DNA of 64,000 nt from Nocardioides luteus. Its GTDB lineage: Bacteria; Actinomycetota; Actinomycetes; Propionibacteriales; Nocardioidaceae. Shown here piece by piece: positions 40,170 through 48,759 of this stretch (positions are counted from its first letter, which is position 1; each line of letters begins with the position of its first letter). The position numbers were made by a program, and so were the translations under genes. Under the pieces are notes generated by a model. It was not told where the DNA came from and ran no database searches. It saw nothing but the letters and a program-made list of their open reading frames with translations. The stretch lies in the NCBI RefSeq assembly GCF_015752315.1, contig NZ_JADOVJ010000001.1:3340501-3404500 (forward strand), in the 5' to 3' direction.

Positions 40170-40328
40170 GCCGTGTCTCTCGAAGACACGGCGGCCGCGA
40201 GCGGCGTTTCGGGCCGATCTGGCAAGGCGGCGCTGCGAAGGCAGCCTGGAGGCTTTCGAGCGGCGCCAACGCAGCCAGATCGGATGCGAAACGTCGCGTA
40301 GCGGGCGTGGATTCGGGAGACACGGCCT
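40168..40328. repeat. 161-bp imperfect palindromic element with 12-bp terminal inverted repeats
   Basis: Ends AGGCCGTGTCTC (40168-40179) and GAGACACGGCCT (40317-40328) are perfect inverted repeats. Inside, GCGGCGTTTCG pairs with CGAAACGTCGC and CCGATCTGGC with GCCAGATCGG, so the whole element can fold into one long interrupted hairpin. A short hairpin CCGTGTC/GACACGG is nested at the left end. It carries no reading frame of its own. It looks like a MITE/REP-type element and may also terminate the peptidase transcript. Confidence 0.75.
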
Positions 40329-40330
40329 GG

Positions 40331-40356
40331 GCATATCTGCGGGCGTCTCGGGGTAC
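40331..40356 (+). promoter_or_regulatory. Candidate SigB/SigF-type promoter upstream of sigB
   Basis: GCAT (40331-40334), 16 nt, GGGTAC (40351-40356), about 178 nt before the sigB ATG. It starts 3 bp after the palindromic element. Confidence 0.45.
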
Positions 40357-40464
40357 TCCATGAGAAACCCCTGAGATTCACCTCGCGATGCAACTTATCG
40401 CCTGCCGCGTACGTCGAACCGGACAAGAGATCGAAGACGGATTCGATGACAAGGCGCTCTACCA

Positions 40465-40491
40465 GGGAACACCTGGGAGGGGCGAAGCGTT
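40465..40491 (+). promoter_or_regulatory. SigR/SigH/SigE-type promoter of sigB
   Basis: GGGAACA (40465-40471), 16 nt, CGTT (40488-40491), about 44 nt before the sigB ATG. It matches the mycobacterial SigH/SigE and streptomycete SigR consensus. Mycobacterial sigB has the same arrangement. Confidence 0.75.
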
Positions 40492-40500
40492 GAAACCACC

Positions 40501-40529
40501 GTGAGGCCACAAACCTCACCGTGAGGAGG
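40501..40529 (+). promoter_or_regulatory. Hairpin next to the sigB ribosome binding site
   Basis: GTGAGG (40501-40506) can pair with CCTCAC (40514-40519). An identical GTGAGG (40521-40526) is part of the ribosome binding site GAGGAGG (40523-40529), 5 nt before the ATG. Pairing of the first copy would keep CCTCAC from masking the second. Confidence 0.35.
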
Positions 40530-40534
40530 TTCCC

Positions 40535-41482
40535 ATGGCGACACGCACCGCAACCGCCACCCGAGAGATCGAGGGGCGTGACAGCGTCGGGCTGTATCTC
40601 GACGAGATCGCCCGCAACGAGCTCCTGGATGCCGCCAAAGAGGTTGAGCTGTCCAAGGCGATCGAGGCCGGCCTGATGGCCGAGCACCTCTTGGCCGAGG
40701 GCCGCGTCGGCCGGAAGAAGGCACCCGGTGGAGCCACCCGAGCGGAGCTGGAGTGGCTGGCCGAAGAGGGTCACCGCGCCACCCGCGAGTTCATCAACGC
40801 CAACCTGCGTCTGGTGGTGTCCATCGCGCGGAAGTACGGCCGCGCCCAGATGCCGATGCTGGACCTGATCCAGGAAGGTAATACCGGCCTGATCCGGGCC
40901 GTTGAGAAGTTCGACTACACCAAGGGCTACAAGTTCTCGACGTACGCGACGTGGTGGGTGCGCCAGGCGATCACCCGCGGCATCGCCCAGCAGGCGCGCG
41001 TGGTCCGGCTCCCGGTCCACGTCGTCGAGGAGCTCAACCAGGTCGGCGGCGCTCGCCGCACCCTGGAGCGTCAGCTCGGCCGTGACCCGGAGCCGGAGGA
41101 GATCGCCGCCGAGCTCGGTATGGACATCGACCGCGTCCTCGACCTGCTCTCCTGGGGTCGTGACCACGTCTCGCTCGACACCCCGATCGACGAGGACGGC
41201 GACACCTCCCTGGGTGACCTGATGGCCCAGGAGTCGGCGCCGTCGCCGGACATGGACGTCATCGACGTCGAGTCGCGCGAGCGGCTCAACTCGCTCGTCG
41301 GCCAGCTCGACGAGCGTTCCGCCGACATCGTCCGCTCCCGCTACGGCCTCACCGACGGCCGTCAGCACAAGCTCGCCGACATCGGCGTCAAGCACGGCAT
41401 CTCCGCCGAGCGCGTACGCCAGCTCGAGCGTGAGGCTCTGCAGAAGCTCCGCCGCTTCGCAGACCCCGACCTGGCTGCCTGA
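40535..41482 (+). CDS. sigB: Group 2 sigma factor (SigB, primary-like)
   Basis: A 315-aa SigA paralogue without the long N-terminal domain. Region 1.2 is [20 protein letters not shown]. Region 2 includes [20 protein letters not shown] and [20 protein letters not shown]. Regions 3 and 4 are complete, ending [20 protein letters not shown]. In mycobacteria SigB is a stress-induced non-essential primary-like sigma. Here two stress promoters lie upstream (40331 and 40465), and a strong terminator follows at 41498. Ribosome binding site GAGGAGG. Confidence 0.94.
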   Translation: MATRTATATREIEGRDSVGLYLDEIARNELLDAAKEVELSKAIEAGLMAEHLLAEGRVGRKKAPGGATRAELEWLAEEGHRATREFINANLRLVVSIARKYGRAQMPMLDLIQEGNTGLIRAVEKFDYTKGYKFSTYATWWVRQAITRGIAQQARVVRLPVHVVEELNQVGGARRTLERQLGRDPEPEEIAAELGMDIDRVLDLLSWGRDHVSLDTPIDEDGDTSLGDLMAQESAPSPDMDVIDVESRERLNSLVGQLDERSADIVRSRYGLTDGRQHKLADIGVKHGISAERVRQLEREALQKLRRFADPDLAA

Positions 41483-41497
41483 CCTGTAGAAAACCCA

Positions 41498-41533
41498 AGA
41501 TTCGGCGCTCCTCGCACGAGGGGCGCCGAATCT
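41498..41533 (+). terminator. Terminator of sigB
   Basis: AGATTCGGCGC (41498-41508) and GCGCCGAATCT (41523-41533), with CCTC/GAGG inside, form a stem of about 15 bp, 16 nt after the stop. Confidence 0.8.
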
Positions 41534-41539
41534 GTACTT

Positions 41540-41614
41540 GTGGCGGGCGAGCATGCGGTTGTGGGCGACGAAAGTGCAGTCTCGTCCCCCACAACTACCG
41601 ACTCGGCCCGCCAC
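41540..41614. repeat. Palindromic repeat, copy 2 (imperfect)
   Basis: GTGGCGGGC (41540-41548) pairs with GCCCGCCAC (41606-41614). Inside, the GGTTGTGGGCGACGAAA and TCGTCCCCCACAACTACC segments pair with a few mismatches. The right arm, read on the minus strand, is nearly identical to the arm of the perfect copy at 32515 (GCCGAGTCGGTAGTTGTGGG against GCCGAGTAGGTAGTTGTGGG). It again lies between convergent genes. Confidence 0.75.
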
Positions 41615-41631
41615 GACGACTGTTTCGGCGG

Positions 41632-42795
41632 TCAGTAGCCTTCGGGCGGCGGGGCCATCTCGAGGCGTACACCGATCAGGCGGATCGGGCGGTCCTTCTC
41701 GACGCGGTCCAACAGCGCCACCGCCTCGTCGGCGAGGCGACCACCGTCGAGGGTGGGCTCGGGGAGCTTGTGGCCGCGGGTGACGGTGAAGAACGGCTTG
41801 AACCGCACCTTGATCTCGACCCTGGTCACCGGACGGCCCTCCTTGACCACGTCCGCGAGGCACTCGGCGCACAGCCGGCGGGTGGCGGCGACGATGTCGG
41901 GCCACTCGACGAGGTCCTGCTGGAAGGTCTCCTCGTGGCCGTGGCCGCGGGCGACCCAGGGCGAGGGGTCCACCGGGCTGGTGTCGGCGCCACGGCCGAG
42001 GCGGCGCAGCCAGGGACCGGTGGTGGGGCCGATCGCGGCGGCCAGTCCCTCGGCCGAGGCGGCGCCCAGGTCGGCGACCGTCTCGATCCCGAGCCCGGCG
42101 AGCCGCTTCGCGGTCTTGGCCCCGATCCCCCACAGCGCGTCGGTGGGGCGGTGGCCCATCTCGGCGTCCCAGGTCTCGTGGGTGATCCGGTAGACACCGG
42201 TCCCCCGCAGCTGCCCGTCCGGGCCGGGCTCGTGGCCGCCCGCGCCGGCCTCGCGCGCGAGCGCACCGTCGACGCGCTGCTTGGCGAACCCCGTCGCGAG
42301 CTTCGCCTGCAGCTTGTTGTCACCGACGCCGACCCCGCTGCGCAGCCGGGTGCATTCGAGCACGAGGTCGCGTACGTCCTGGGCGAAGGCCACCGGATCG
42401 CCGAGGTCGCCGTGGCCGGGACCGGGCCCGAGGAAGGCCTCGTCCCAGCCGAGGACCTCGACCAGGACGGGTACGCCGCCCCACTCCAGCGACCGCAGGG
42501 TGTCCATGACGCCCGCGGAGGCCTTGTCGTAGGCAGCCTGGTCGACCGGCAGCAGCACCGCGTCGGGACACTTCCGCACCGCCAGGCGCAGCGGCATCCC
42601 GGAGCCGACCCCGTGCGCCCGCGCCTCGTAGGAGGCCGTCGAGACCACGGCCCGCTCGGTGGGGTCCCCACGACCGCCCACGATCACCGGCTTCCCGGCG
42701 AGCTCGGGCCGCCGTAGCACCTCCACCGCAGCGATGAACTGGTCCAGGTCGACGTGGAGCACCACGTCGGTGGTCGCTCGCCGGCGCTCGCTCAT
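41632..42795 (-). CDS. Y-family DNA polymerase, mycobacterial DinB2 type
   Basis: A 387-aa DNA polymerase IV-like protein. The palm motif is HVDLDQFIAAVE with D16 and D18. I21 occupies the steric-gate position, where most Y-family polymerases have Phe or Tyr. Further motifs: VVSTASYEARAHGVGSGMPL, EVLGWDEAFLG and ALWGIGAKTAKRLAGLGIET. It resembles M. smegmatis DinB2, whose gate is Leu14 and which readily uses ribonucleotides. No clamp-binding tail is evident. It is convergent with sigB and lies directly behind a GH3 gene. Confidence 0.9.
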   Translation of the reverse strand: MSERRRATTDVVLHVDLDQFIAAVEVLRRPELAGKPVIVGGRGDPTERAVVSTASYEARAHGVGSGMPLRLAVRKCPDAVLLPVDQAAYDKASAGVMDTLRSLEWGGVPVLVEVLGWDEAFLGPGPGHGDLGDPVAFAQDVRDLVLECTRLRSGVGVGDNKLQAKLATGFAKQRVDGALAREAGAGGHEPGPDGQLRGTGVYRITHETWDAEMGHRPTDALWGIGAKTAKRLAGLGIETVADLGAASAEGLAAAIGPTTGPWLRRLGRGADTSPVDPSPWVARGHGHEETFQQDLVEWPDIVAATRRLCAECLADVVKEGRPVTRVEIKVRFKPFFTVTRGHKLPEPTLDGGRLADEAVALLDRVEKDRPIRLIGVRLEMAPPPEGY

Positions 42796-42831
42796 GCCAC
42801 CGATGGTGCCACGAACCGGCTGGCGAGGGCG

Positions 42832-44181
42832 TCAGCCTTCGGAGGCCACCTCGGAGAGGGCCGCAGAGGCCTTCTCCGCCTGCTCGCGTACGTCACCGGG
42901 CACCGGCACCGCTGCGGCGGTGCGCTGCTGCCACAGCTGCATGGCGACGACCTTCGCGGCCGCCTCCTCGACGCGAGCGCGGTCGAGGCGGCCCGAACGC
43001 ATGGCCTTGACGACGCTGCGGTGGGCGGCCTTGGAGTCGGCGGGCATCAGCAGGAGGTCGGCGCCGGCCTTCAGGGCGGCGACCGAGGGCTTCTTGGTGG
43101 TGGTCGTGACCGCCCCCATCCCGAGCGAGTCGGTGACCGCGATACCGGTGAAGCCGAGATCGTCGCGGAGCAGGTCGTAGATCGGGGCCGCCATGCTGGC
43201 CGGCTTCCCGGGGGCCACCGCCTTCACGTCGACGTGGCTGATCATGACGGCCGGGGCCCCGGCGTCGACCGCGGCGTCGAAAGGAACGAGGTCGCGGCGC
43301 TTGAGCTTCTTCATCCCGAAGTCGAGCTCCTGGAGCCCGAGGTGGGTGTCGCCGGTGACGGCGCCGTGGCCCGGGAAGTGCTTGGTCGTGGAGACCAGAC
43401 CGGCCTCGTTGTAGCCCTGCACCGCGGCGGAGACCGCCGTGGCCGCCACCCGGGGCTTCTCGCTCGGCGAGCGCGACCCGATCGTCGGGTCGGCCGCACC
43501 GACGGTCACGTCGGCGACCGGCGCGAAGACCCAGGTGAAGCCGAGGTCGCGCAGCTCGAGCGCCGTCGTACGCGCCGCCTCGGTCGTCGCCGCGATGCCC
43601 TTGCGCGGCTTCGTCTCGATGGCGTCTCCGGTGCGCGCGAACTCCGGGAACTCGGTGGCCACGCCGCGCAGGTGGGAGACGACGCCACCCTCCTGATCGA
43701 CGCCGATCACCGCGGGGAACGAGCGCCCGTCGGCCGCCACCGCACGGGAGACCGCGGCGGTCGTCTCGCGCACCTGCGCCTCGTCGACGACGTTCTCGCC
43801 GGTCACGCTGACGCCGGCGAGGTGGAGCTTGCGCACCATCTTCGCGGCCTTGGCCGGGTCGGTGCCGTGGTAGCGGCCGACGATCACCTGCCCGGCCAGC
43901 TGCTTCTCGTCCCAGCCGGCGACCAGCTCACGGGCGGTCGCCAGCTCTCCGCTCGTCGGACCCCAGCCCAGGGGCGTGGTGTCCTTCTTCGGGTCGGTCT
44001 TCGTGGTCGCAGCCGCCGGCCTGTTCGGCTCCTCCTCGGCCCGCGTCGGCATCCCGACTGTCACCGCTGCGGCGCCCGCGCCGACTGCCAGCGTCAGCAC
44101 GACACCGGCGATCACCGGCCTCATCCAGCGGCTCGAACGGCGCGGACGGTCCTCTGATTCGGTGTGCTTGCCCCCAGTCAC
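42832..44181 (-). CDS. Membrane-anchored GH3 family protein (beta-N-acetylhexosaminidase NagZ-like)
   Basis: A 449-aa protein. An Arg-rich cytoplasmic start and one helix (PVIAGVVLTLAVGAGAAAVT, residues about 22-41) suggest a membrane-anchored or secreted form. The rest is a single GH3 N-terminal domain: GVDQEGGVVSHLRG, STTKHFPGHGAVTGDTHLGL and the nucleophile region GIAVTDSLGMGAV. NagZ-type enzymes of this domain layout remove N-acetylglucosamine from muropeptides, so cell-wall turnover is likely. GTG start at 44181. It lies between dinB2 and coaE. Confidence 0.88.
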   Translation of the reverse strand: MTGGKHTESEDRPRRSSRWMRPVIAGVVLTLAVGAGAAAVTVGMPTRAEEEPNRPAAATTKTDPKKDTTPLGWGPTSGELATARELVAGWDEKQLAGQVIVGRYHGTDPAKAAKMVRKLHLAGVSVTGENVVDEAQVRETTAAVSRAVAADGRSFPAVIGVDQEGGVVSHLRGVATEFPEFARTGDAIETKPRKGIAATTEAARTTALELRDLGFTWVFAPVADVTVGAADPTIGSRSPSEKPRVAATAVSAAVQGYNEAGLVSTTKHFPGHGAVTGDTHLGLQELDFGMKKLKRRDLVPFDAAVDAGAPAVMISHVDVKAVAPGKPASMAAPIYDLLRDDLGFTGIAVTDSLGMGAVTTTTKKPSVAALKAGADLLLMPADSKAAHRSVVKAMRSGRLDRARVEEAAAKVVAMQLWQQRTAAAVPVPGDVREQAEKASAALSEVASEG

Positions 44182-44211
44182 GCGGCCGAGTATGTCAGCA
44201 ACACCCGCCCA

Positions 44212-44802
44212 TCACCGCGTTGCCGCGAGTGCGTCGTAGATCTCCTCCACCCGCTTGCGCAGATCCTCGAGAGTGCCGGTGTTGTCGATGACGTACGTCG
44301 CCACCGCGAGCCGATCCTCACGACTGGCCTGGGCGGAGATGCGGGCGCGGGCGTCGGCCTCGGTCATCCCGCGCGCGACCGCGCGCTCGACCTGGGTCTC
44401 GACCGGCACGTCGACGACGATCACCTCGTCGAAGAACGGCGCGTATCCCACCTCGACCAGCAACGGGATGTCGTTGACGACCAGCCGTCCCGCCGCCCGC
44501 GCGGTCTCCTCGAGCTCCGCGGAGCGCGCCCCGACCAGCGGGTGCACGATCGCGTTGAGCCGCTCCCGGGCGCTCTCGTCGGCGAAGACGATCTCGCCCA
44601 CCTTGGCCCGGTCCAGCTCCCCGGACTCGGTCAGCACCGACGGCCCGAACTCCTCGACGACGGCCGCGAGCCCGGGCGTGCCCGGCTCGACGACCTCGCG
44701 GGCGATCTTGTCCGAGTCGACGATCACCGCCCCGAACCCGGCCAGCAGCTCCGACACCGTGCTCTTCCCCGAGGCGATCCCGCCGGTGAGTCCTACGCGC
44801 AT
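44212..44802 (-). CDS. coaE: Dephospho-CoA kinase
   Basis: A 196-aa P-loop kinase catalysing the last step of coenzyme A synthesis. Walker A is GGIASGKST (residues 7-15). [35 protein letters not shown] and the lid [12 protein letters not shown] are family motifs. Length is typical for a single-domain CoaE. ATG 44802 has no clear ribosome binding site, but TAGGGT ends 7 nt upstream, suggesting leaderless initiation inside the tail of the upstream GlxA gene. Confidence 0.95.
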   Translation of the reverse strand: MRVGLTGGIASGKSTVSELLAGFGAVIVDSDKIAREVVEPGTPGLAAVVEEFGPSVLTESGELDRAKVGEIVFADESARERLNAIVHPLVGARSAELEETARAAGRLVVNDIPLLVEVGYAPFFDEVIVVDVPVETQVERAVARGMTEADARARISAQASREDRLAVATYVIDNTGTLEDLRKRVEEIYDALAATR

Positions 44803-44812
44803 GGGCGCAACC

Positions 44813-45790
44813 CTAGGCCGTGTCCTCCAAGGACGCGGCGGGGGCACACGCGAACCGGCGACGGTAAGCCTGGGGCGAGAGGCCCCGCACCCGGGTGAAG
44901 TGGTGGCGCAGGGCCGCGGCGTTGCCGAAGCCGACCTCGCCCGCGATCCACTCCACCGACCGCTCGGTGCGCTCCAGCAGCTCCTCGGCCCGGCGGACCC
45001 GCTGTGCGGTGATCCAGGCATAGGGCGTGGCCCCGGTCTCGGCGCGGAACCTCCGGGCGAACGTACGCGGCGACATCAGCACCTGCCGGGCCAGCGAGTC
45101 GACGTCGAGCTCCTCGTGGAGATGGGACGAGATCCAGGCCAGCAGGGGCCCCAGGGTCTCCGCGTCGGGCTCGGGGACGGGGTGGGAGATGAACTGCGCC
45201 TGTCCCCCGTCACGCTGCGGCGGGACGACCATCCGGCGGGCGACGGCGGAGGCGACCGCGGCGCCGTACTCCTGGCGCCAGATGTGCAGCGCGGCGTCGA
45301 GCACGGAGGCGGTGCCGGCGCTGGTAACGATCTGGCCGGTGTCGACATAGAGCACCTCGGGGACGACCCTCGACTCCGGGAACCGCCGCTGCAGCTCGGT
45401 GGCGTACTTCCAGTGGGTGGTGCACTCGATCCCGTCCAGCAGGCCCGCCTCCCCCAGCGCGAAGGCGCCGGAGCAGGCGGTGAGGAATCGGGCCCCACGG
45501 GCGTGCGCGCGCAGCAGCGCGTCCTTCACCTCCACGGGAAGGGTGCCGCTGGGACCGCCGAACGCGGGGATGGCGATCAGGTCGGCCTCCTCGAGGCGCT
45601 CCAGGCCGTTGGGTGCCTCGACCTTGAACCCGAGGTTGGTGCGCACCATCCCGGCCGTCGGCGCGCACACGGCGAAGTCGAGGTAGGGCACCCCGTCGTC
45701 ACGGCGGTCGATGGCGAAAGCCTCGCAGACCGCACCGAACTCGAAGGGGGCGACACCGTCCCAGATCACCGCAGCGACGTTCCTAAGCAC
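44813..45790 (-). CDS. GlxA-family transcriptional regulator (DJ-1/PfpI + AraC HTH)
   Basis: A 325-aa regulator. Residues about 1-175 are a DJ-1/PfpI-like domain with the nucleophile-elbow cysteine in [19 protein letters not shown]. Residues about 210-315 are an AraC-type DNA-binding domain ([36 protein letters not shown]). The ligand is unknown. GTG start at 45790. It is divergent from a 52-aa membrane-protein gene with two TGCCA/TGGCA palindromes in the 89-bp gap, which are probable operators. Confidence 0.9.
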   Translation of the reverse strand: MLRNVAAVIWDGVAPFEFGAVCEAFAIDRRDDGVPYLDFAVCAPTAGMVRTNLGFKVEAPNGLERLEEADLIAIPAFGGPSGTLPVEVKDALLRAHARGARFLTACSGAFALGEAGLLDGIECTTHWKYATELQRRFPESRVVPEVLYVDTGQIVTSAGTASVLDAALHIWRQEYGAAVASAVARRMVVPPQRDGGQAQFISHPVPEPDAETLGPLLAWISSHLHEELDVDSLARQVLMSPRTFARRFRAETGATPYAWITAQRVRRAEELLERTERSVEWIAGEVGFGNAAALRHHFTRVRGLSPQAYRRRFACAPAASLEDTA

Positions 45791-45800
45791 CTCAGAAGGG

Positions 45801-45850
45801 TGCCAGTTGGCAGGAAATCGCGCAACTTAGGCATTTCTGCCAATGTGGCA
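45801..45850. promoter_or_regulatory. Paired TGCCA-TGGCA palindromes, probable GlxA-type operator
   Basis: TGCCA-gt-TGGCA (45801-45812) and TGCCA-atg-TGGCA (45838-45850) are each followed by GGAA. Their centres are about 38 bp apart, close to three and a half helical turns. They lie between the divergent regulator and the 52-aa gene. Confidence 0.55.
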
Positions 45851-45879
45851 GGAATACCTGGTAGCGAAGAATTACTGCC

Positions 45880-46038
45880 ATGACCACCGCACTGATCCTC
45901 ATCGCCCTGTTCGCCCTCGCCACCTACGCCACCTTCGCCGTCGTGCACGGCGATCGCCCCAAGGCCGCGCCTCGGTCCCACGCCATCGACCCGGCCTTCG
46001 AACCCCGCAGCAGCCTGCCGGCGACCAGGTGGCCCTAG
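45880..46038 (+). CDS. Small membrane protein (52 aa), divergent from the GlxA regulator
   Basis: Read as MTTALILIALFALATYATFA, then a polar tail VVHGDRPKAAPRSHAID... ending LPATRWP. One N-terminal transmembrane helix (residues about 3-22) and a basic, Pro-rich cytoplasmic or external tail. The function is unknown. Control by the divergent AraC-type regulator is inferred from the shared operator region. A strong terminator with a UUCG loop follows at 46045. Confidence 0.65.
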   Translation: MTTALILIALFALATYATFAVVHGDRPKAAPRSHAIDPAFEPRSSLPATRWP

Positions 46039-46044
46039 AAAGCC

Positions 46045-46077
46045 GAATGCCCGGCCCCTTCGAGGGGCCGGGCATTC
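46045..46077 (+). terminator. Strong terminator with UUCG-type loop
   Basis: GAATGCCCGGCCCC and GGGGCCGGGCATTC form a 14-bp perfect stem around a TTCGA loop, 6 nt after the 52-aa gene. CTTTTC follows shortly after. It faces the end of rpsA and may act in both directions. Confidence 0.85.
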
Positions 46078-46104
46078 ATGCTTTTCAGAGCACTAGCTCA
46101 GGAG

Positions 46105-47586
46105 TCACTGACCGCCGGTCAGCTTCTCGCGAAGCGCCTGGAGCGCCTCGTCGGAGGCGAGCGAGCCGCCCTCGTCCTCGGAGACGGTCTCGTCGACCGA
46201 GCCACCCGAGGAGTAGGAGGTGGCCTCGCCGGCCTCGGCAGCCTTCTCGGCGGCCTCCTGCTGCTGCTTGATGTGGGCCTCCCAGCGAGCGTGGGCCTGA
46301 GCGTACTGCTCCTCCCACTTCGCGCGCTGCTCGTCGTAGCCCTCGAGCCACTCGCCCGTCTCCGGGTCGAAGCCCTCGGGGTAGATGTAGTTGCCCTGGT
46401 CGTCGTAGGTCGCCGGCATGCCGTAGAGGGTCGGGTCGAACTCCTCGACGTCGGTCGAGGTGACCGTCTCGTTGGCCTGCTTGAGCGACAGCGAGATCCG
46501 GCGACGCTCGAGGTCGATGTCGATGATCTTGACCATGACGTCGTCGTTGACCTGGACGACCTGCTCCGGGATCTCCACGTGGCGCTCGGCCAGCTCGGAG
46601 ATGTGCACGAGGCCCTCGATGCCCTCCTCGACGCGGACGAACGAACCGAACGGCACCAGCTTGGTGACCTTACCCGGGACGATCTGGCCGATCTGGTGGG
46701 TGCGGGCGAAGTGCTGCCACGGGTCCTCCTGGGTCGCCTTCAGCGACAGGGAGACACGCTCGCGGTCCATGTCCACGTCGAGAACCTCGACGGTGACCTC
46801 GTCACCGACGGTGACGACCTCGGACGGGTGGTCGATGTGCTTCCAGGACAGCTCGGAGACGTGGACGAGACCGTCGACGCCGCCCAGGTCCACGAACGCA
46901 CCGAAGTTGACGATCGAGGAGACGACACCCTTGCGGATCTGACCCTTCTGGAGCTGGGTCAGGAAGCCGTGGCGAACCTCGGACTGGGTCTGCTCGAGCC
47001 AGGCACGGCGCGACAGGACCACGTTGTTGCGGTTCTTGTCGAGCTCGATGATCTTGGCCTCGAGGGTCTGGCCGACGTACGGCTGCAGGTCGCGGACGCG
47101 ACGCATCTCGACGAGGGAGGCCGGGAGGAAGCCACGCAGGCCGATGTCCAGGATGAGACCACCCTTGACGACCTCGATGACCGCGCCCTCGACGACGCCG
47201 TCCTCCTCCTTGACCTGCTCGATCGTGCCCCAGGCGCGCTCGTACTGCGCACGCTTCTTGGACAGGATCAGGCGGCCTTCCTTGTCCTCCTTCTGGAGCA
47301 CCAGGGCCTCGACCTTGTCGCCGACCTCGACAACCTCGGACGGGTCGACGTCGTGCTTGATCGAGAGCTCGCGCGACGGGATGACACCTTCGGTCTTGTA
47401 ACCGATGTCGAGCAGGACCTCGTCCCGGTCGACCTTGACGATGACACCGTCCACGATGTCGCCGTCGTTGAAGTACTTGATGGTCTCGTCGATCGCGGCG
47501 AGGAAGTCCTCTTCCGACCCGATGTCGTTGATCGCGACCTGAGGCGCGTCGTAGTCAGGAAGAGGAATGTTGAGCGTGCTCGTCAT
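46105..47586 (-). CDS. rpsA: 30S ribosomal protein S1
   Basis: A 493-aa RNA-binding ribosomal protein. Four S1 domains are readable, starting near residues 42 (GDIVDGVIVKVDRDEVLLDI), 125 (VVEGAVIEVVKGGLILDIGL), 213 (IRKGVVSSIVNFGAFVDLGG) and 298 (IVPGKVTKLVPFGSFVRVEE). The acidic C-terminal tail contains YPEGFDPETGEWLEGYDEQR, typical of actinobacterial S1. ATG 47586 has AAGGGAGG upstream. It is transcribed divergently from a methyltransferase gene across 252 bp. Confidence 0.96.
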   Translation of the reverse strand: MTSTLNIPLPDYDAPQVAINDIGSEEDFLAAIDETIKYFNDGDIVDGVIVKVDRDEVLLDIGYKTEGVIPSRELSIKHDVDPSEVVEVGDKVEALVLQKEDKEGRLILSKKRAQYERAWGTIEQVKEEDGVVEGAVIEVVKGGLILDIGLRGFLPASLVEMRRVRDLQPYVGQTLEAKIIELDKNRNNVVLSRRAWLEQTQSEVRHGFLTQLQKGQIRKGVVSSIVNFGAFVDLGGVDGLVHVSELSWKHIDHPSEVVTVGDEVTVEVLDVDMDRERVSLSLKATQEDPWQHFARTHQIGQIVPGKVTKLVPFGSFVRVEEGIEGLVHISELAERHVEIPEQVVQVNDDVMVKIIDIDLERRRISLSLKQANETVTSTDVEEFDPTLYGMPATYDDQGNYIYPEGFDPETGEWLEGYDEQRAKWEEQYAQAHARWEAHIKQQQEAAEKAAEAGEATSYSSGGSVDETVSEDEGGSLASDEALQALREKLTGGQ

Positions 47587-47838
47587 AAGGGAGGTGGTTT
47601 CCTTGGGTGGACAGATATCGTCGGGTCACACACATCTGAAGTCTCGGATCGGCAGCCCCTCGCCGGCACCAGCACAAACAGGCTTCGTCGCCCGGTGTGA
47701 ACCGGCTGTCGAGGTAGCAGGCCAAGGTCCACTAGGTCCGGGACCCGGGCAGACTTCAGACGCAGTTTCCAAGCCTACGCTCCAGTCACAGGCCCCGTCC
47801 AACTGTCGGCGTCACCCCGCGGGGCCTACGCTGTAGAG
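47587..47838. other. 252-bp divergent region between rpsA and the methyltransferase gene
   Basis: Contains the rpsA 5' leader and promoter region. On the right side TACGCT (47827-47832) ends 6 nt before the GTG of the methyltransferase. Another TACGCT is near 47775. No gene is seen; no strong hairpin was found by eye. Confidence 0.4.
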
Positions 47839-48726
47839 GTGGACCAAGCCATCAGCCCGGTCGTCCGACCGGAGGCGCCCATCGATCCCTTCGGCGCGAT
47901 CGAGACCATCGAGACGACCGGCCCGATCGTCAGAGCCGAGCGGCGTACGGTCGGTGAGGCCGAGTCACGCCGCGCCAACGGCCCCGACTGGGACCGCTAC
48001 GCCGACGAGTACCAGGCGACCCACGGACCGTTCCTCGGCGAGGCCGGGTTCGTCTGGGGACCCGAGGGACTGACCGAGGCCGATCTCGGCATCCTCGGCG
48101 ACGTCGGCGGCAAGGACGTGCTCGAGCTCGGCTCCGGCGCCTGTCAGTGCTCCCGATGGGTGAACACCCAGGGCGGGCGCGCGATCGGCCTGGACCTGTC
48201 GGGCCGCCAGCTCCAGCACTCGCGGCGCCTCGACGAGCAGACCGGCGTCGTCGTGCCGGCGGTGCAGGCCACCGCGACCGACCTGCCCTTCGCCGATGAC
48301 TCCTTCGACATCGTCTTCTGCTCCTTCGGAGCGCTGCAGTTCGTCAGCGACATCGCCCACGCGATCGCCGAGACCACCCGCGTGCTGCGGCCCGGCGGCC
48401 GCTTCGCCTTCTCGATCACCCACCCGACGCGGTGGATGTTCCCCGACGACCCCGGCCCCGAGGGACTCATCGCCGCCCAGTCCTACTGGGACCGCACCCC
48501 CTACGTCGAGGTCGACGACGAGACCGGCGAGGTGTCGTACGTCGAGCACCACCGCACCCTCGGCGACTGGGTCTCGCTCCTGGCCGGTGCCGGGTTCCGG
48601 ATCACCGACCTGGTCGAGCCGGAGTGGCCCGAGGACCACGAGCGGATCTGGGGCGGCTGGTCGCGGACCCGGGGACTGCTGACCCCGGGCACCGCGATCT
48701 TCGGTGCTGATCTGGCGAGCAGCTAG
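47839..48726 (+). CDS. Class I SAM-dependent methyltransferase
   Basis: A 295-aa methyltransferase with an N-terminal extension of about 45 residues. Motif I is VLELGSGACQCSRW (residues about 92-105), followed by GLDLSGRQLQHSR, ATDLPFADDSFDIVFCSFGA and LRPGGRFAFSITHP. The TGPDWDRYADEYQATHGPFL region is conserved in the actinobacterial proteins encoded next to rpsA. The substrate is unknown. GTG start, probably leaderless (TACGCT 6 nt upstream). Confidence 0.87.
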   Translation: MDQAISPVVRPEAPIDPFGAIETIETTGPIVRAERRTVGEAESRRANGPDWDRYADEYQATHGPFLGEAGFVWGPEGLTEADLGILGDVGGKDVLELGSGACQCSRWVNTQGGRAIGLDLSGRQLQHSRRLDEQTGVVVPAVQATATDLPFADDSFDIVFCSFGALQFVSDIAHAIAETTRVLRPGGRFAFSITHPTRWMFPDDPGPEGLIAAQSYWDRTPYVEVDDETGEVSYVEHHRTLGDWVSLLAGAGFRITDLVEPEWPEDHERIWGGWSRTRGLLTPGTAIFGADLASS

Positions 48727-48759
48727 GCAGAGGCGAGCGCGCCCGACGGGAAAACCGAG

